Shown here in pieces: positions 33,442-45,410 of a stretch of DNA of 61,585 bases (its first letter is position 1; the number at the start of each line of letters is the position of its first letter). Under the pieces are notes generated by a model. It saw only the letters and a program-made list of their open reading frames with translations, was not told the DNA's origin and did no database searches. The position numbers and the translations under genes were made by a program. Source of the DNA: Halocafeteria seosinensis. Lineage: Eukaryota > Sar > Bigyra > Bicosoecida. Location: positions 1 to 61,585 of the forward strand of contig LVLI01000585.1 of the NCBI GenBank assembly GCA_001687465.1, written 5' to 3'.

Positions 33442-34411
33442 ATGGCAGATAGTGGAGCAGAACAAAAGCAAGAAGGAGAATACAAATCTCCCGTTCAGGT
33501 ATGTTAAGTCCCCAATCCCTTTTGTCGCTGGACCCTTGTTCTCCCAGGTGTGTTGGGAATTCTTTTTTCTTGTTTGTGTGATTGAGGGCTTCCTTTCTAG
33601 GCTGTCAAAGGGAAAGAGGATGTACCAGCATGTCCTATCAATGCTGTATATCCTTCTGCTTGATATCTTGAGTGATTCATTGAGGGGAGAGGTTACTGTA
33701 ACTCAGTCTTTCAACCCATGTTGAAGCACCCGCTGGCTCCATCAACTTCAACAACCGCTTGGCTGAAGTTCCGAGCATCTTTAGGAACGCTTGAAGAGGT
33801 TATGAATGTGATCATCCTTTGACCGTTGTGGTAACGTGATGGCACGGAACTGGGGGATGATGAGAGTAGTGGATGGTCAAACCGGCTACTTCCTGGTACC
33901 CTCTTGGTTTTATTGTGCTCGTTTGACATCGCAGGCAAGACTGGAGGCTCGCAAGCAGCAACCGAAAAAGTCTCCTGAAGAAATTGAATGCAAGCTGGAG
34001 AAAAAGCTTTCCAATGCTGAAATGCGGCGTGACGAGAAACTGAAGTCCACTGTTGAGAATGCCCGACAACAGGAGCAACGCGTGGAACAAGCGCAGCATA
34101 AAGCAGCCGAAGCGGAAAAGGAAGAGAAGCGCAAAGTGCAGGAAGAGAGCGAGGCAAGAATGAGAGCTGCTGAGCAAAAAAAGCAAGAAGAGTTAGCAGC
34201 TAAACTTCAACCGGCCGAGAAAGACCTTAGCCGTGTTGAGCAAGCTCGTGAGCGTAAGCACATGAGCGAAGAAGAGAAAAAACAGGCTTTGAAAGAGGAG
34301 CACGACAACAAAATGAAGAAAGCTGAATCGATCAGAGGTGAAAATATAAACCAGAAAGTAGCCAAAGCGGACGCCTTAACGAAGCCAGCTCACGCTCGTG
34401 AGAGCTTGTAA
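33442..34411 (+). CDS. Highly charged coiled-coil protein, stathmin-like
   Basis: Exons 33442-33498 and 33935-34411 give 177 aa. After a 19-aa leader the protein reads KKSPEEIECKLEKKLSNAE, close in style to the start of the stathmin domain (SxEEIxxKLExAEERR). A continuous Lys/Glu/Ala/Gln-rich helix runs to the end. Stathmins sequester tubulin dimers and promote microtubule catastrophe; that role is an inference from this short match, and a generic coiled-coil protein remains possible. The first intron is 436 nt, several times longer than the other introns in the window. Confidence 0.45.
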
Positions 34412-34521
34412 GCATTCTCGCCTCAATTTTGGTGCATTTCCCTTGAACAAGAGCTGAAATAGGGAAATGCTCACACGGTATAGTCTCAAATTGAGCAATA
34501 CACATAGTTTATTTTCTTTCG

Positions 34522-35961
34522 TTACTGGTAAAATTCATGCTCTGTATCAGTCTTCTTCACATTCTTCTTATAACCTTCGTCGAAGTCCTGTCCTAACACT
34601 ACATAACGGTTATTGCGTACAGCCTGTAGTCCGGCCTCGGCACATATCGAGCTAATGTCCGCCGAGCTGACCTTTTCTGGTCTGTTAACGTAGTCTTCCA
34701 AGTCCAATTCCTCCGATAGGTTCATCTTAGCAGTACATGCTTGGAAAATGAGCCGTTTCTGCCTCCTGTCGGGTAAAGCACATTCAATCTTTCTATCGAG
34801 CCGTCCAGGACGTAGCAATGCCGGATCTAATGTATCGTGGCGGTTCGTTGCCATAATAATTTTAACATTAGTACTTTGATCAAAGCCATCCATCTGTGTG
34901 AGAAGTTCCAGCAATATGCGTTGCACTTCTCGATCCGCCCCGGTTCCAGAGTCGAATCGTTTTGTTCCTGATAGAACAGCAAGAGAAGTGAAAAGTGCTT
35001 ACGACAGAAGCGAGAGAAAGAAAGAGCACTTACCTATAGCATCAACTTCGTCTATAAAGATGATAGAGGGTGCCTTCTCTTTGGCAAGTCTGAAGACGTC
35101 TCTGACCATCCTGGGACCCTCACCCAAGTATTTCTGAACAAATTCCGAGCCCACAACATGGATAAACGTAGCTGTGGTGGCATTTGCAACGGCTTTGGCC
35201 ATCATTGTCTTTCCAGTACCGGGGGGACCCCATAAGAGCACACCCCGGGGAGGATCTATACCAATCTGTTGGTATAGTTCGAAATGTGTGAGTGGCAGTT
35301 CTACAGCTTCGCGCATTTCTTGTTTCTGGACATCCATTCCTCCAATATCACTATAGGTGACGCTTGGCCGCTCCGTCATTTGCATGGCCTGAATCGTGGA
35401 GTCAGCTTCAGGGGGGAGAACTTCGACCACTGAGTGAGCATGTCTATGGAGAGCCACAGACGCATTCGGTTTCAGTAACTCGCGGTCCAATGTGGAGCGG
35501 ACACGTACATAGTACGTAGAGCCAGAAGTGGATTGGACAATACCTGCAATGCGTCGGAGAACGTCAGCGACACGGCGCAGATCCCAAACCGCGGAGGCCA
35601 ACACGTACCATAATGTTCATCGACCATTTCAAGAAATTGTCCCAACATCAACGGCACGGCACAGATTCTTTTGATTTCTTCACGCGCTCTGACCATCTCC
35701 CTCTTGAGATTCTTCATCTCATCTTTGATGTATTCCTCTTGAATATCCAAGAATTCAGCCTGCTCCTCGCCTTCTTTCACCCGTGAGTAAATGTCTTCTC
35801 CCAAGGGGATGGTCTTGCCATTCTGTATTCATTGCCATACATAAATGATGGGGTCTTACATCCTCGAGTAGACTTCAATAATAACGTACCTTCTTGGCAG
35901 AGACCTCGGGAGCGAGATCTGTGACCACTGTGGACACGGAACTAAGTCCTAATTCCTCCAT
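34522..35961 (-). CDS. PSMC4: 26S proteasome regulatory ATPase subunit Rpt3
   Basis: Exons 35890-35961, 35609-35822, 35034-35543 and 34522-34967 give 413 aa, matching the family length. The N-terminal coiled coil leads into an OB domain ([15 protein letters not shown]), then the AAA module: SYSDIGG-type entry ([20 protein letters not shown]), Walker A GPPGTGKT, pore-loop region [19 protein letters not shown], Walker [10 protein letters not shown], sensor ATNR, and arginine-finger block [15 protein letters not shown]. The C-terminus is EHEFYQ (Rpt3 ends EHEFYK in animals). The protein is one of six ATPases that unfold substrates for the 20S core. It converges on the stathmin-like gene with 110 bp between stops. 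Confidence 0.96.
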
Positions 35962-36306
35962 TATCTTAGCACGTGCCTTGTTTTCTGTCCTTTCGGTCTT
36001 CAACCACCGGTTTTTGCTTTTCAAAGCCACACACAGGGTTATTTTATTTCACGCAACCTAAGATTATGATACCTTTGGTCAATATAGATCATTCAATCAA
36101 CTCAAGATGTGGGATATAGCGTTCCGATAATGCCTGAAAAAGGGAAAACGAAGAGACGAAGAAAGGATTGACATGTGCTGAACACCGGCGAAGCGCCAGA
36201 TCTGCAGTCCATTCCCTACAAAAGAGAGACATCACAGAAACGTATCGTTCGCCGTATCAATATCATTGAATACTATATTTTACATACGTCGTTGAATTGG
36301 TGGAAA
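35962..36306. promoter_or_regulatory. Divergent spacer of Rpt3 and a small mitochondrial protein gene
   Basis: 345 bp between start codons. No supported coding sequence; presumably both promoters. Confidence 0.4.
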
Positions 36307-36751
36307 ATGGCGTCTCGTGCACTTACATTGGCTCTCCGAAGCCAAGGCATGAGGAGATTGGCAGCAGCGCCAACTCCATGCACTACCATGGTAGCCAAGA
36401 GGTCTATCAGTGCAACACCCGTTGTACAAGGAGGTGACGGACACCATCACTACATGTTCGACCCTGAGAATTATAATATGCTAGGCGCTCCATGTAAGTC
36501 CTCCATTCCTCACCCGTAACACGTCCCCCTATGGGTCCCTGTCCCCAGGGACATCTTGCCCCCTTTGGCTGCCCTATATGAATCGCTTCGGCCCTTTTTG
36601 CCATCTGATGGATTCCTAGAATGACCTTAGAACTGTATTATGGCGATATTTTGGTGCAGTGATGATCCTATTAGGTGTACTTCCTGGAGGTCTTGGACTG
36701 ATAGTATTCGCTCATAAAACCCAGATGAACAAATGGTCACCACCAGAATAA
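36307..36751 (+). CDS. Small single-span mitochondrial inner-membrane protein (respiratory subunit-like)
   Basis: Exon 1 (36307-36493) encodes an Arg/Ala/Ser-rich presequence (MASRALTLALRSQGMRRLA), a likely cleavage region, and HHHYMFDPENYNMLGAP, ending at a good GTAAGT donor. Further on, 36623-36751 reads DLRTVLWRYFGAVMI, a single membrane span, then HKTQMNKWSPPE and TAA. The whole resembles small accessory subunits of cytochrome oxidase or complex I. The junction does not resolve: the only acceptor with the right phase (36549) gives a frame that meets TAG at 36617 before the membrane span. An assembly indel, non-canonical splicing or a missed mini-exon would explain it. Confidence 0.5.
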
Positions 36752-37016
36752 TGGCCTTCAATGTCGTACAAGGATTGGAGCGTGATAATTGTTTTGTTAG
36801 ACGTGGGATCGTTATGATGGGAAGGAATAAAGCCGAGACGACGAGTATGGGATAATGGCGTGTCAGGCAACGCTTTTTGCTAAAAAAAACAAACAAAAAA
36901 AATCAAAAAAATCGGAGGATACTACGGCGCGAAATAGACAACGTCCAGAGTTACACATTATGATGTAAATATTGTTCTTTGTGGTATGCACACAGGTCTC
37001 GGTTCGATGTACAGCA

Positions 37017-40000
37017 TCAATCCGATAACCCTTCTTGTGTGCGTAAATGTTTTATCAAATTCCACAAGGGTTGCTTGCCTTGCTTATATGGGTCTCCCAG
37101 TGAGCACCGTAAACCTTCGCAATACTTCACTGAATTTTCCGGGTCACACCTTAAAGACGGCAGCACTTGGTCGCGCAGGTGAGAAAGGAACACACTTCCC
37201 TCAATGCCCCTCCCATCTGTTCCTGAAATGGGGGGACTACGCTCCGCGCATATAGCGTGAAGCAACACAGCTTCTTTGATGGCTGCATGACATCCGGCAT
37301 CGCGGAGGCTAAAGTGGCCGCGCATAGCAAAGTTAATGGAGGCTGGAACGATAGACTCGAAGACAAACCGTTCAAACTTAGGTTGCGCATTTGCCGGTAA
37401 GGGTCTCGCAGGAAATTCTGACGCCGGTGTGCGCCCTCGCGAGCCCTTTGATGCCGTTTTCGAATCGGCCCGGGTAGATGTTCCATTGCCCTGAGTCTCC
37501 AATAATTTCTTCTTCCCACATGATGACGCTTGTGGGATAGGTTCCAGTGTGCTTTTGTTAGGTAGCCAAACGTCAACAGCCGCTGTAAAAATTTGCAGGC
37601 AACATTTTATAACGGACATCTCCGTTATGTTCAACAGACCGTGCTCTGTACTATCCAAAATTTGCCACAAAAGACCGACATTGTCATCGGTACTCAAAGC
37701 ATCTGCGCAACCGTTGTGCAACATGTGCTGAACAACTAGAAAGAAATGTTTATGGATCTCTCTTCTCTCTGAGGCAAGTTCGCTTTGAGGTGCACTTTCG
37801 GGAGGAAGCAATTCACAGATTCGTTGTATCAAGGGGCCTACCATTCTGGTGACTATTGGGATCATATCATTACGAAATCGGACAAGCATTTGATCAATGA
37901 GTTGTACCAAATCGCAAAGCTCAGAGCATTGTCGGGCCTTCAGCAGCACCGGAAGCGCTTGTGGAAGGCTATCAAGTAACCTCCTGTCTAAGCAAGTAAC
38001 CATTCGGTGCATCAAAAAGACGACCTTAGAACGAATCAAGGTACTGTGAGGAACTCCACTTAACGCTTGTACCGCAACGTTCATGCACCTTTCAAATATG
38101 GATGCTAGTTGCTCATGCTGCAGGAGCCGACCGAATCCCTTGGTAACGTGAGCAATAGCATTCAAACAAAGGTAAAGCCAATCTATCAACCTAGAAAGCG
38201 AATCATCCCCTGATAAAGCATTACAAGAAGAATTCGTAGATTGATGGGATTGATCCCTTAGAAGACCACGAGCCTCTGCTATCTGCATCCCTTGAGTCAC
38301 CTGCTCGAGTACAGGAGAAAGTATCATACTCAAATATTGCGCTTTATCATCGGTAGATATCCAATTTTGTCCAACAATGACTCCGGTTAGCTCAAATATG
38401 AACTGTTGATCCTGGGAAGATAATTGTTTCCCTTCTTTGTTCTGGTTTTCGAACGCAATGGTCAAATGGGGCTGTAGTCCATTTAAAATAGGTTGTGCAA
38501 GCGGGCCAATAGCTTGTCGCCCACAGTGTTTGCAGAGAGTTTTCACCAGTTTCAAGAGGAGATACGAGGTTCGAGATCTTACTGAGGGGTGTTCGTGCCA
38601 AAGTCCTTTCTGGCCTAACATGGCGGAAAGGAGCGGCTCCAAGTGCTCTGGTATCGAGCAGAATACCTGAGCATAGCGCACTGCTACTTCATAGTAGGAA
38701 AGCAGTACCACCCGATGATGATGATTCCACGGGTGAGCTTTGTGGAGAGTTTCCACGCTGTCGTAGAGCGGTTTGCCCGGTTCCAGCTCACTGTTAACAC
38801 TAGAGCCACATTCACCTAAATGATACACCAGACTTAAGAGAAGTTCAGCCTCCTGGGGAACGACGTATAAACACAGATATTGATTAAGGGTATGCTATAC
38901 GGCTTGAACGATGCGAGATTACTTACTTCGAAAGGAAGCCGAACAATAGAGGGCAGTCGCTCAGTGAGCAATGGTGTGATGACTCGAATGAAGTGCTCGG
39001 GCGTAGAACGTAAACCGTTCGTAAAGACCTTCTTGAGGCTCTGCCTAAATTGTTCAAATTCGGCTGTCTCGTCACTTTGCTGGCATCGACAGAAAACAGG
39101 AAGGTCAACAATACACGAAAAAGGATTCTGAACCATTCTTCTCAACTTACATCATTAAAATCAAAATCAGAGGGATATTTGTATCTTCTGATCAAAATTA
39201 GGCACATCCTCTCTAGGTATTGATACAGTCCGAATCCATCCAGATTAGATTTACATAGTTCACCTCGCTCTTTCGACCTTAATTGTTTGATATGCCATAA
39301 TACTTCATCCACTACTGGCAGGACTTCTTGCCACACCTTAAAACCTCCATGATCCCACTCGAGATATTTGAGTGACAGCTCTATTAACCTCTGAACAAGA
39401 TCCAGCGCGATGGGGCGAGCCTGAGCATTTGATATTACATCACTACAGTTAGCGGCTCGAATGCCGTTCTGGGTCACAAGAGCGACAGTAGTAGCTACCT
39501 CCGCTGCGAATTCTGCATTCTCCTCATCGTCTGTATTGACTCGTTGGTTTGATAATATATTGACAATGTTAATCTTGTTATAAATATCCAATTTCGTTAG
39601 TTCGGGCATTCCTTTGTCACAAATGGAGTAAATGCATTCCAGACTCTCCATACGAAGGCGTTGATCCTCCAGACATTCCAAAAAGAGAGGGAAAAACTGA
39701 TTATTCACCACTAAGTAGATATCAATCCAGTCGATATATGACGACATTGAATCCAGGCATAGGCTTACGAGATCCTTATCATTGTACTTATGAGTTTGTA
39801 TGGCGTTATACCAGAAGTTAGTCATTTCCCGAAGATCGTTGCTTTCCCTCATGCTGTCCTTCACGACTACATTATGTTCACTTTCCGTATCAGGTGGACT
39901 TGTACCATGATTCGCTATCGTCACTTCTGTATCCAAGGCCTGGAGCGTCCGAAGACAAAAGTCTACTGCACCTGTGTTGGCAAGATTGGATCCTAATAAC

Positions 40001-40575
40001 AAAACATCCCGAACCGCGGTAGGCCATCGCTCTGGGTAATCTCTCTTTATAGTCCATGCAAGGATGAGTGACAACTTGTTAACTACATGCGCCGGTTCTC
40101 CCTTGAGAGTCCCTACCTCCAGCACTCGCTGAACAAATCGGAAAAGTTGCGTTCTGAATTCCGTCCTGGTTGTTTCGTTTTGGGTAAGATATCCCGGACT
40201 TCGGACAAACGATTCAATCGCTTGCAAGCTGACAAACTTGCTGTTGGGGTTCTTAGTTTCCGTGAGAACCTTGAGGGCGCTCTGCCACGCATTCGGTCTG
40301 TTAGAAAACTGCCTCAAATACTCTTCAGCCGCTTGTTTCTGCTGTATCAAGTGTTGGTGTTGCGAGTCACTCCCAGTATTCACTGGCGGTGGGTTGAGCG
40401 CCGTCTCCACCGCGCGATCAAATACGTTGATATCAATGTCCCCGTCCATCATACCCTGAATATGCTGCTGATGGAGCTGCTCTGGGCTATTGTAGAGCTG
40501 TTGACTATATTGCCGCTGCTGCTGCTGCTGCTGGCAATAGGGAGAAGCTCCCTCCTGCTCCATAGAGGACGACAT
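37017..40575 (-). CDS. XPOT: Exportin-T (tRNA export receptor)
   Basis: Exons 39151-40575, 38927-39079 and 37017-38852 give about 1137 aa. HEAT-repeat organisation of the importin-beta/exportin family is clear. XPOT-specific blocks include KRDYPERWPTAVRDVL, KDSMRESNDLREMTNFWYN, YIDWIDIYLVVNNQFFPLF, SVRSRTSYLLLKLVKTL and LVQLIDQMLVRFRNDMIP. The protein carries tRNA out of the nucleus with Ran-GTP. It has an unusual N-terminal extension of about 80 residues rich in Gln and His, coded partly by a CTG/CAG tract at 40517-40535. Start is the first ATG; it is 263 bp from the divergent gene at 40839. Confidence 0.9.
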
Positions 40576-40838
40576 GGTCAGCTTTTGTCAAAGGCAGCGG
40601 GCCCACGGGCCTTGAATGGAGGTTCTCTGGACTAGAATAACATGATGCATCTCACCAATATGAATAGAAACCAGCATATTACGTACGCAACAAGAGGAAG
40701 AGTTTCGTCCGTACACGACAATCAAATGTGAGACTGCTTTCTCTACGGTACGAACATCAAGTTCCTCTTGAATGCGATGTTTGAGGAGCATTCTGAGATA
40801 CTTGATCTCAAGTTAGGTGGGGAATCCATTGAACTATC

Positions 40839-43800
40839 ATGCCGAGCAAAAAACAGAATAAAAAACAGCGCAGTAAACGAGGAGGAGGAGGGGGAAAGAA
40901 AGACGAAGACCACTCGATTCCTCAGGGCGGCAGCCATGGTTCAAATGACTTCCACGGTGCCTTTACTGCAGGCTCTGCGACCACAATGCGTGGCCAGGAG
41001 GGTGATAGAGGTAGCATTGAACCTAGCAGTCGTCAGACAGCGTATGCTGGCCTGTCACGCGATGCACTCGTGGCGAATCTGTTTCCTATCATTCCACTCC
41101 CAGAAGACACCCAGGGAGGCTCCGAAGATAATGCTAGTCCCTCCAAATCGAATTTCGCTCTCCAGAAGCAAAATTGGAAGCATTTTGACATCGACTGGCA
41201 TCTGGGCTACATATGCCCCAAGAATAACCCGAAATGGTCACTGTGCCGCAACATTCATCTGCTAGCTGCTGAGTGGGAGTCGTGTTCACAACATCATGTG
41301 TCACGTTTACTGCAGAGTAAAGTGGCGATAGATCCTCAAACTGTGTACTCCATCGCAAAGAGAACACGTTGTAACGAATGTAGGCACTCGTTAGTACATG
41401 GATTGCAGGATGTTTTCCAGGATAGTGAACGCTTTCGGCAGCTTTTGGAGGGGCATTCAGTCCTGTCCAAGCTTCAACTATCTCCAGCTAGTTCAGGTTC
41501 CTCCTCGTTTTCCCGAGGATCGAACATAAGATTGACCCTGCCAAGCGATCTAAATCCGAAATGGGTGGATGAATTGCTCAACACAATCCAGAAATATTCA
41601 CAAGGAGAAGGTGCCACAAGTCCACCATGGTATGCTCCTCGTTTGGAACCGCAACGCGGGACTACTGGTACTGCAACGGAAGTGGCCGAGGTGCGGCAAC
41701 GAACTAGCCATTCTATTCACTACGGAGGAAATGAAGGGGATAACGATATAGATTTTAATACTGAAGGTGTAGCAGTCATGAACGCACTATATTCTCGTAC
41801 CGTGCGCGCTGTCGACAGCGCTGGCGAGACAGCAAAGTATATTGAAACAAGAAAGGCTATCCTTGGGAAGGATGAGAATACGATGATGGCCCACTCGGAC
41901 GGAAGTGCTGCCATACTGGAAAGTGGGTCTTCTTTGGAAACCGCTCAAAGGATGCTGCATGATACACATGATCAGTACGCTGATATAATACGAGACACAG
42001 CCAGACTGAGTCGCAGCCTCAGGAAGTATAGTTCGTTCTTGAGAGAACACTTGATATCAGCACTAGCCGCTGCGGTCAAGAGGGGAGAAGACCCTGGAAG
42101 GGTGCTACCGAAACGCCTGCTGTCACGCTTACACTCGTACCTTGACTCAAGCGCTTGCAACCTTGATGGATCCTTAACTACCCAACCGAATGATAATTTG
42201 ACCCCTCCTGGTATCAATGTTAAGGAGTACATCTCGCAAATGTATAGTAAGGCAAGGAGCATCGGACAGGGTGCCCTCGAGAGCGAACTTAACCAAAGTA
42301 CCGCGAAGTCTTCTTCACTAGGGAGGACGTACTCTGCCATTGATAAAATAAACGTCGTGGCTGACGTTTTCGATGATATAGCGGAAGCCATCTCTTCTGT
42401 CTGCTCCGATTTGAGGAAACTATGTTGTCAATGTAGTGATCGCTTATCCGGTCGTGGCATTGACCTGGCCAACGACTATGGCTTAATCTGCTACATTCCT
42501 ACGACCGCGGAATTTTTTGCTCCCTCCCATGAACTGCGTCCATGCCAGTTCTTCACGAGCCAAGGGCTGGGTTGCACCAATTCTCTAGACGCCTGCTCAG
42601 CTCATAGTAGTTGCATGCAAAAAGTTGAAGTTTCAGAACTAAGTTTTAGGAAGCATATACACTGCGCTGAGTGTGGGGAGACAATAAATATATGCTCCCG
42701 AGACAATTCGCCTCACTGGACCATGTGGGATGAAGTTCTGTGCGTGAACCACGAACAAACGTCCAAAAAAGCCAACAATGCTTTGCAAAAGTACTCTAAA
42801 CTATGGCGAGCTGATATGCTTGCGATTCAAGGGCGCCTATTGGCTTCTATTATCCAAAAAGGCCTCGTTCCTTTGAGAGATTTGCTCTCCGCTCATCTGT
42901 CGCACGGCTCCGTCTTTCGGGATCTGATGGATTGCGTTCCGCGTTTGATTGAGACCCAACTTTCCCGTAGACAAAAGGAAGCAACCCATGCAGATCGTCG
43001 AAGAACCCTCGTTAATGAATGCTTGAAGGGTGAACCTAGCGGCATTCACTTTTGGTTGGGAACTACTCACTCTTTACAGGCATCCGCCAAGCGCACAGCT
43101 AATTCGTTTTGGCACAAGATATTAGAAACATTTGCTTCATCGACAGGCGAAGTTCTTGTGAACGGCAATGATATGAATGAAACAGGTTCGGAGACCCTAC
43201 GATCAGCCTTATGTGCTAGTTTTGACTACCTGGAGGAGTGCTCGAATAAAGCCCAGTGCTCAGTCACTTTGCCTTTCCGCTTTCCCATCGAGAGTGTGCG
43301 GGTAGACTCTGTGAGATGGGCTCCCTATGGACATAGCAAGGAGAGACAGTTTTCCTCTCTTTCTCAGGTACTTCCGTTCTTAGGATTTCCTCAGGATGCG
43401 TACGTGACAAGCAGAGCCTTGTGCCTCAGGATAATGGAGTCGCGCGTGAAACAGTGGATACATGCTCTTATTTTCGCCTCCAGTATCCTGTTCGACATAT
43501 GGCACGTTGTTCAGCGTTCCGTACCCGCCAGTCAGATCGAAAGACAGGCCTGGAAAACGGATTCACGCCACGTTGAGCAAATGTTTGAACTTAATCCAGA
43601 ATCGCATCTTCTTCTGAGAACGCTGGCCGAAGTGGACGAGCACCTAAGAGGTATTTCGGATGATGATAAACTAAAGCAAGAAATATCACGGGAATATAGA
43701 CATGTTGTGGATGGTTTCGGTAAGAATGCCTCCAGCTATGACACAAATATATTGCGTGCTTCCTTGGCTTCTTCCAAAGGGTTTTCACGCGCTGAGGACC

Positions 43801-45410
43801 CGACTAACCGTTGGGCTACTGTTGCTACAAGAAATATCGAATGCATGCGAACGGAGCAAATGGGTCTTGGAAAAGCCTATACGGCTCTCGTGGATGCTGT
43901 TACTATTGCTGAAAGACAAATGTCTGCGATGACGCCGATATTTTGCAGCATTGAGTATATATTGTCTACTCTGGAATCAAGAAAAGCTGCTTTTTGCAGG
44001 AGTGAAAATCTCACTCAGCACTTTCAATGGATTCTTTATGACTCTTTGCTGCAGCACCTGGAGGATGTTGATGAACTCTACAAAAACAACGAAACTTCAG
44101 AGGATACTCGTTTGAAATCGCTGCAGGCTCGCAGGGGAGCAAAAGAACACTCTTTGAGTAGACCTCCTGAGTCAGAGAGAAAGCAAACTAACACCAGTAC
44201 GAAGAATACAAGTTCTTCCACGAGCCAGCGAGATCGTCTAAATTCTGCTGCGGTAGATAGTAACGGAGTATCCGTCGTGGAGATAGCATATCCGGAGGAC
44301 GGTTATGAAGAAAATGGAGATGAGCAAAGCTCTTGGGTCACCGTTAGTCGTTCAAGGAAGTCTCAATCTACCACAAGAAAGAATAAGCGGCGTAATAAGA
44401 GGAAGGATAAATCCGACGCTGTTGACCACGGGGCTACAGCTGTAACGCGACCTCCTGTGCTTCCAGCATCCGAGTCAAGCCCTTCACTAAAGAAAGTGGA
44501 CCTCAACGGGGGAAAGACGGAATCCCTTACTCAACCAACTGCAACCATTCAAAGGGGGGTAACTCCTTCAGGAGACACAAGAGAGGCAACCAAAGAGGTT
44601 GAAAGTAAAGCGCGTGTACTTGGGTCAATAGAGTCCAGTCCTACAGTAAATAAGGCTCGGGATGCGGACGGGCTTGAGAGGACAATCCACCCTCCACGAC
44701 AAAATGATACAAAACGACGTCTCAAACTTGTATCGGAGTGCATTTCGGACAATGTCCTTCCAGCAGCTGATCGCCAAAGACGCCATGTGGGAAAAAGAAG
44801 TCCTGCAAGCCCTGAGGTAACCGGGAATAGTGCAGCACGGCACTCCGAAAGCTCCGATCACGCTCCTCCAAATATGAACGGGAAAAGACCCGGATCTACG
44901 AACTCGAACTCCATAGCTGAAGAAGTGGAAGACCTTTGCAACGCTGTACTAGGGTCGAACGACGAAAACCTAATGCAGAGTGCAGCTAAGTTCCTCAAAG
45001 ATTTAGTGGAAGAGCATAAGCCCCGTAAGGGAGAGCCAATGGTGACAAGCTCATTAGACGATTCCCAGTCTTTGGATTCCAAATCGCCGGCTCAAAATAC
45101 TGCCCCACAAAGAGTCAAAGCTCATTCCGAGAGCCACCTCCAGCCAGTGAACGGTATACCTAGGGAGGTGTCACCAGCATCACTACAGAAAACGCCGTCG
45201 GTAACTGCTGGTCAGCAGCAGCCACGTCCCTCTCAGTCCCGAGGAACGACACTAGTCCACGCAGCAGCAGTGCAAGATATTCGCCCTCGCCCTTATGGTG
45301 TTCGCATGATTGGCGTAGATAACGCTGTTCCAACAGTTCCCTGGTATGAGTATCCTCAACATATTTTTGAGGCTCCAGACGCAACAGTGCCGGTATGGCT
45401 GCAACGGTAA
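40839..45410 (+). CDS. Large unrecognised intronless protein (1523 aa)
   Basis: One uninterrupted frame from ATG to TAA. The N-terminus is Lys/Gly-rich (PSKKQNKKQRSKRGGGGGKK), as in nucleolar or RNA-binding proteins. Residues about 110-210 form a conserved-looking block with FDIDWHLGYICPKNNPKW and RCNECRHSLVHGLQDVF. A second Cys/His-rich block lies near 575-640 (HIHCAECGETINIC plus flanking Cys), suggesting zinc binding. The middle is helical and Leu-rich. The last 450 residues are low-complexity with a basic cluster (RKNKRRNKRKDK) and end in an ordered segment VPWYEYPQHIFEAP. No family assigned with confidence. Unlike almost all recognised genes here, it has no intron. Confidence 0.8.
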   Translation: MPSKKQNKKQRSKRGGGGGKKDEDHSIPQGGSHGSNDFHGAFTAGSATTMRGQEGDRGSIEPSSRQTAYAGLSRDALVANLFPIIPLPEDTQGGSEDNASPSKSNFALQKQNWKHFDIDWHLGYICPKNNPKWSLCRNIHLLAAEWESCSQHHVSRLLQSKVAIDPQTVYSIAKRTRCNECRHSLVHGLQDVFQDSERFRQLLEGHSVLSKLQLSPASSGSSSFSRGSNIRLTLPSDLNPKWVDELLNTIQKYSQGEGATSPPWYAPRLEPQRGTTGTATEVAEVRQRTSHSIHYGGNEGDNDIDFNTEGVAVMNALYSRTVRAVDSAGETAKYIETRKAILGKDENTMMAHSDGSAAILESGSSLETAQRMLHDTHDQYADIIRDTARLSRSLRKYSSFLREHLISALAAAVKRGEDPGRVLPKRLLSRLHSYLDSSACNLDGSLTTQPNDNLTPPGINVKEYISQMYSKARSIGQGALESELNQSTAKSSSLGRTYSAIDKINVVADVFDDIAEAISSVCSDLRKLCCQCSDRLSGRGIDLANDYGLICYIPTTAEFFAPSHELRPCQFFTSQGLGCTNSLDACSAHSSCMQKVEVSELSFRKHIHCAECGETINICSRDNSPHWTMWDEVLCVNHEQTSKKANNALQKYSKLWRADMLAIQGRLLASIIQKGLVPLRDLLSAHLSHGSVFRDLMDCVPRLIETQLSRRQKEATHADRRRTLVNECLKGEPSGIHFWLGTTHSLQASAKRTANSFWHKILETFASSTGEVLVNGNDMNETGSETLRSALCASFDYLEECSNKAQCSVTLPFRFPIESVRVDSVRWAPYGHSKERQFSSLSQVLPFLGFPQDAYVTSRALCLRIMESRVKQWIHALIFASSILFDIWHVVQRSVPASQIERQAWKTDSRHVEQMFELNPESHLLLRTLAEVDEHLRGISDDDKLKQEISREYRHVVDGFGKNASSYDTNILRASLASSKGFSRAEDPTNRWATVATRNIECMRTEQMGLGKAYTALVDAVTIAERQMSAMTPIFCSIEYILSTLESRKAAFCRSENLTQHFQWILYDSLLQHLEDVDELYKNNETSEDTRLKSLQARRGAKEHSLSRPPESERKQTNTSTKNTSSSTSQRDRLNSAAVDSNGVSVVEIAYPEDGYEENGDEQSSWVTVSRSRKSQSTTRKNKRRNKRKDKSDAVDHGATAVTRPPVLPASESSPSLKKVDLNGGKTESLTQPTATIQRGVTPSGDTREATKEVESKARVLGSIESSPTVNKARDADGLERTIHPPRQNDTKRRLKLVSECISDNVLPAADRQRRHVGKRSPASPEVTGNSAARHSESSDHAPPNMNGKRPGSTNSNSIAEEVEDLCNAVLGSNDENLMQSAAKFLKDLVEEHKPRKGEPMVTSSLDDSQSLDSKSPAQNTAPQRVKAHSESHLQPVNGIPREVSPASLQKTPSVTAGQQQPRPSQSRGTTLVHAAAVQDIRPRPYGVRMIGVDNAVPTVPWYEYPQHIFEAPDATVPVWLQR

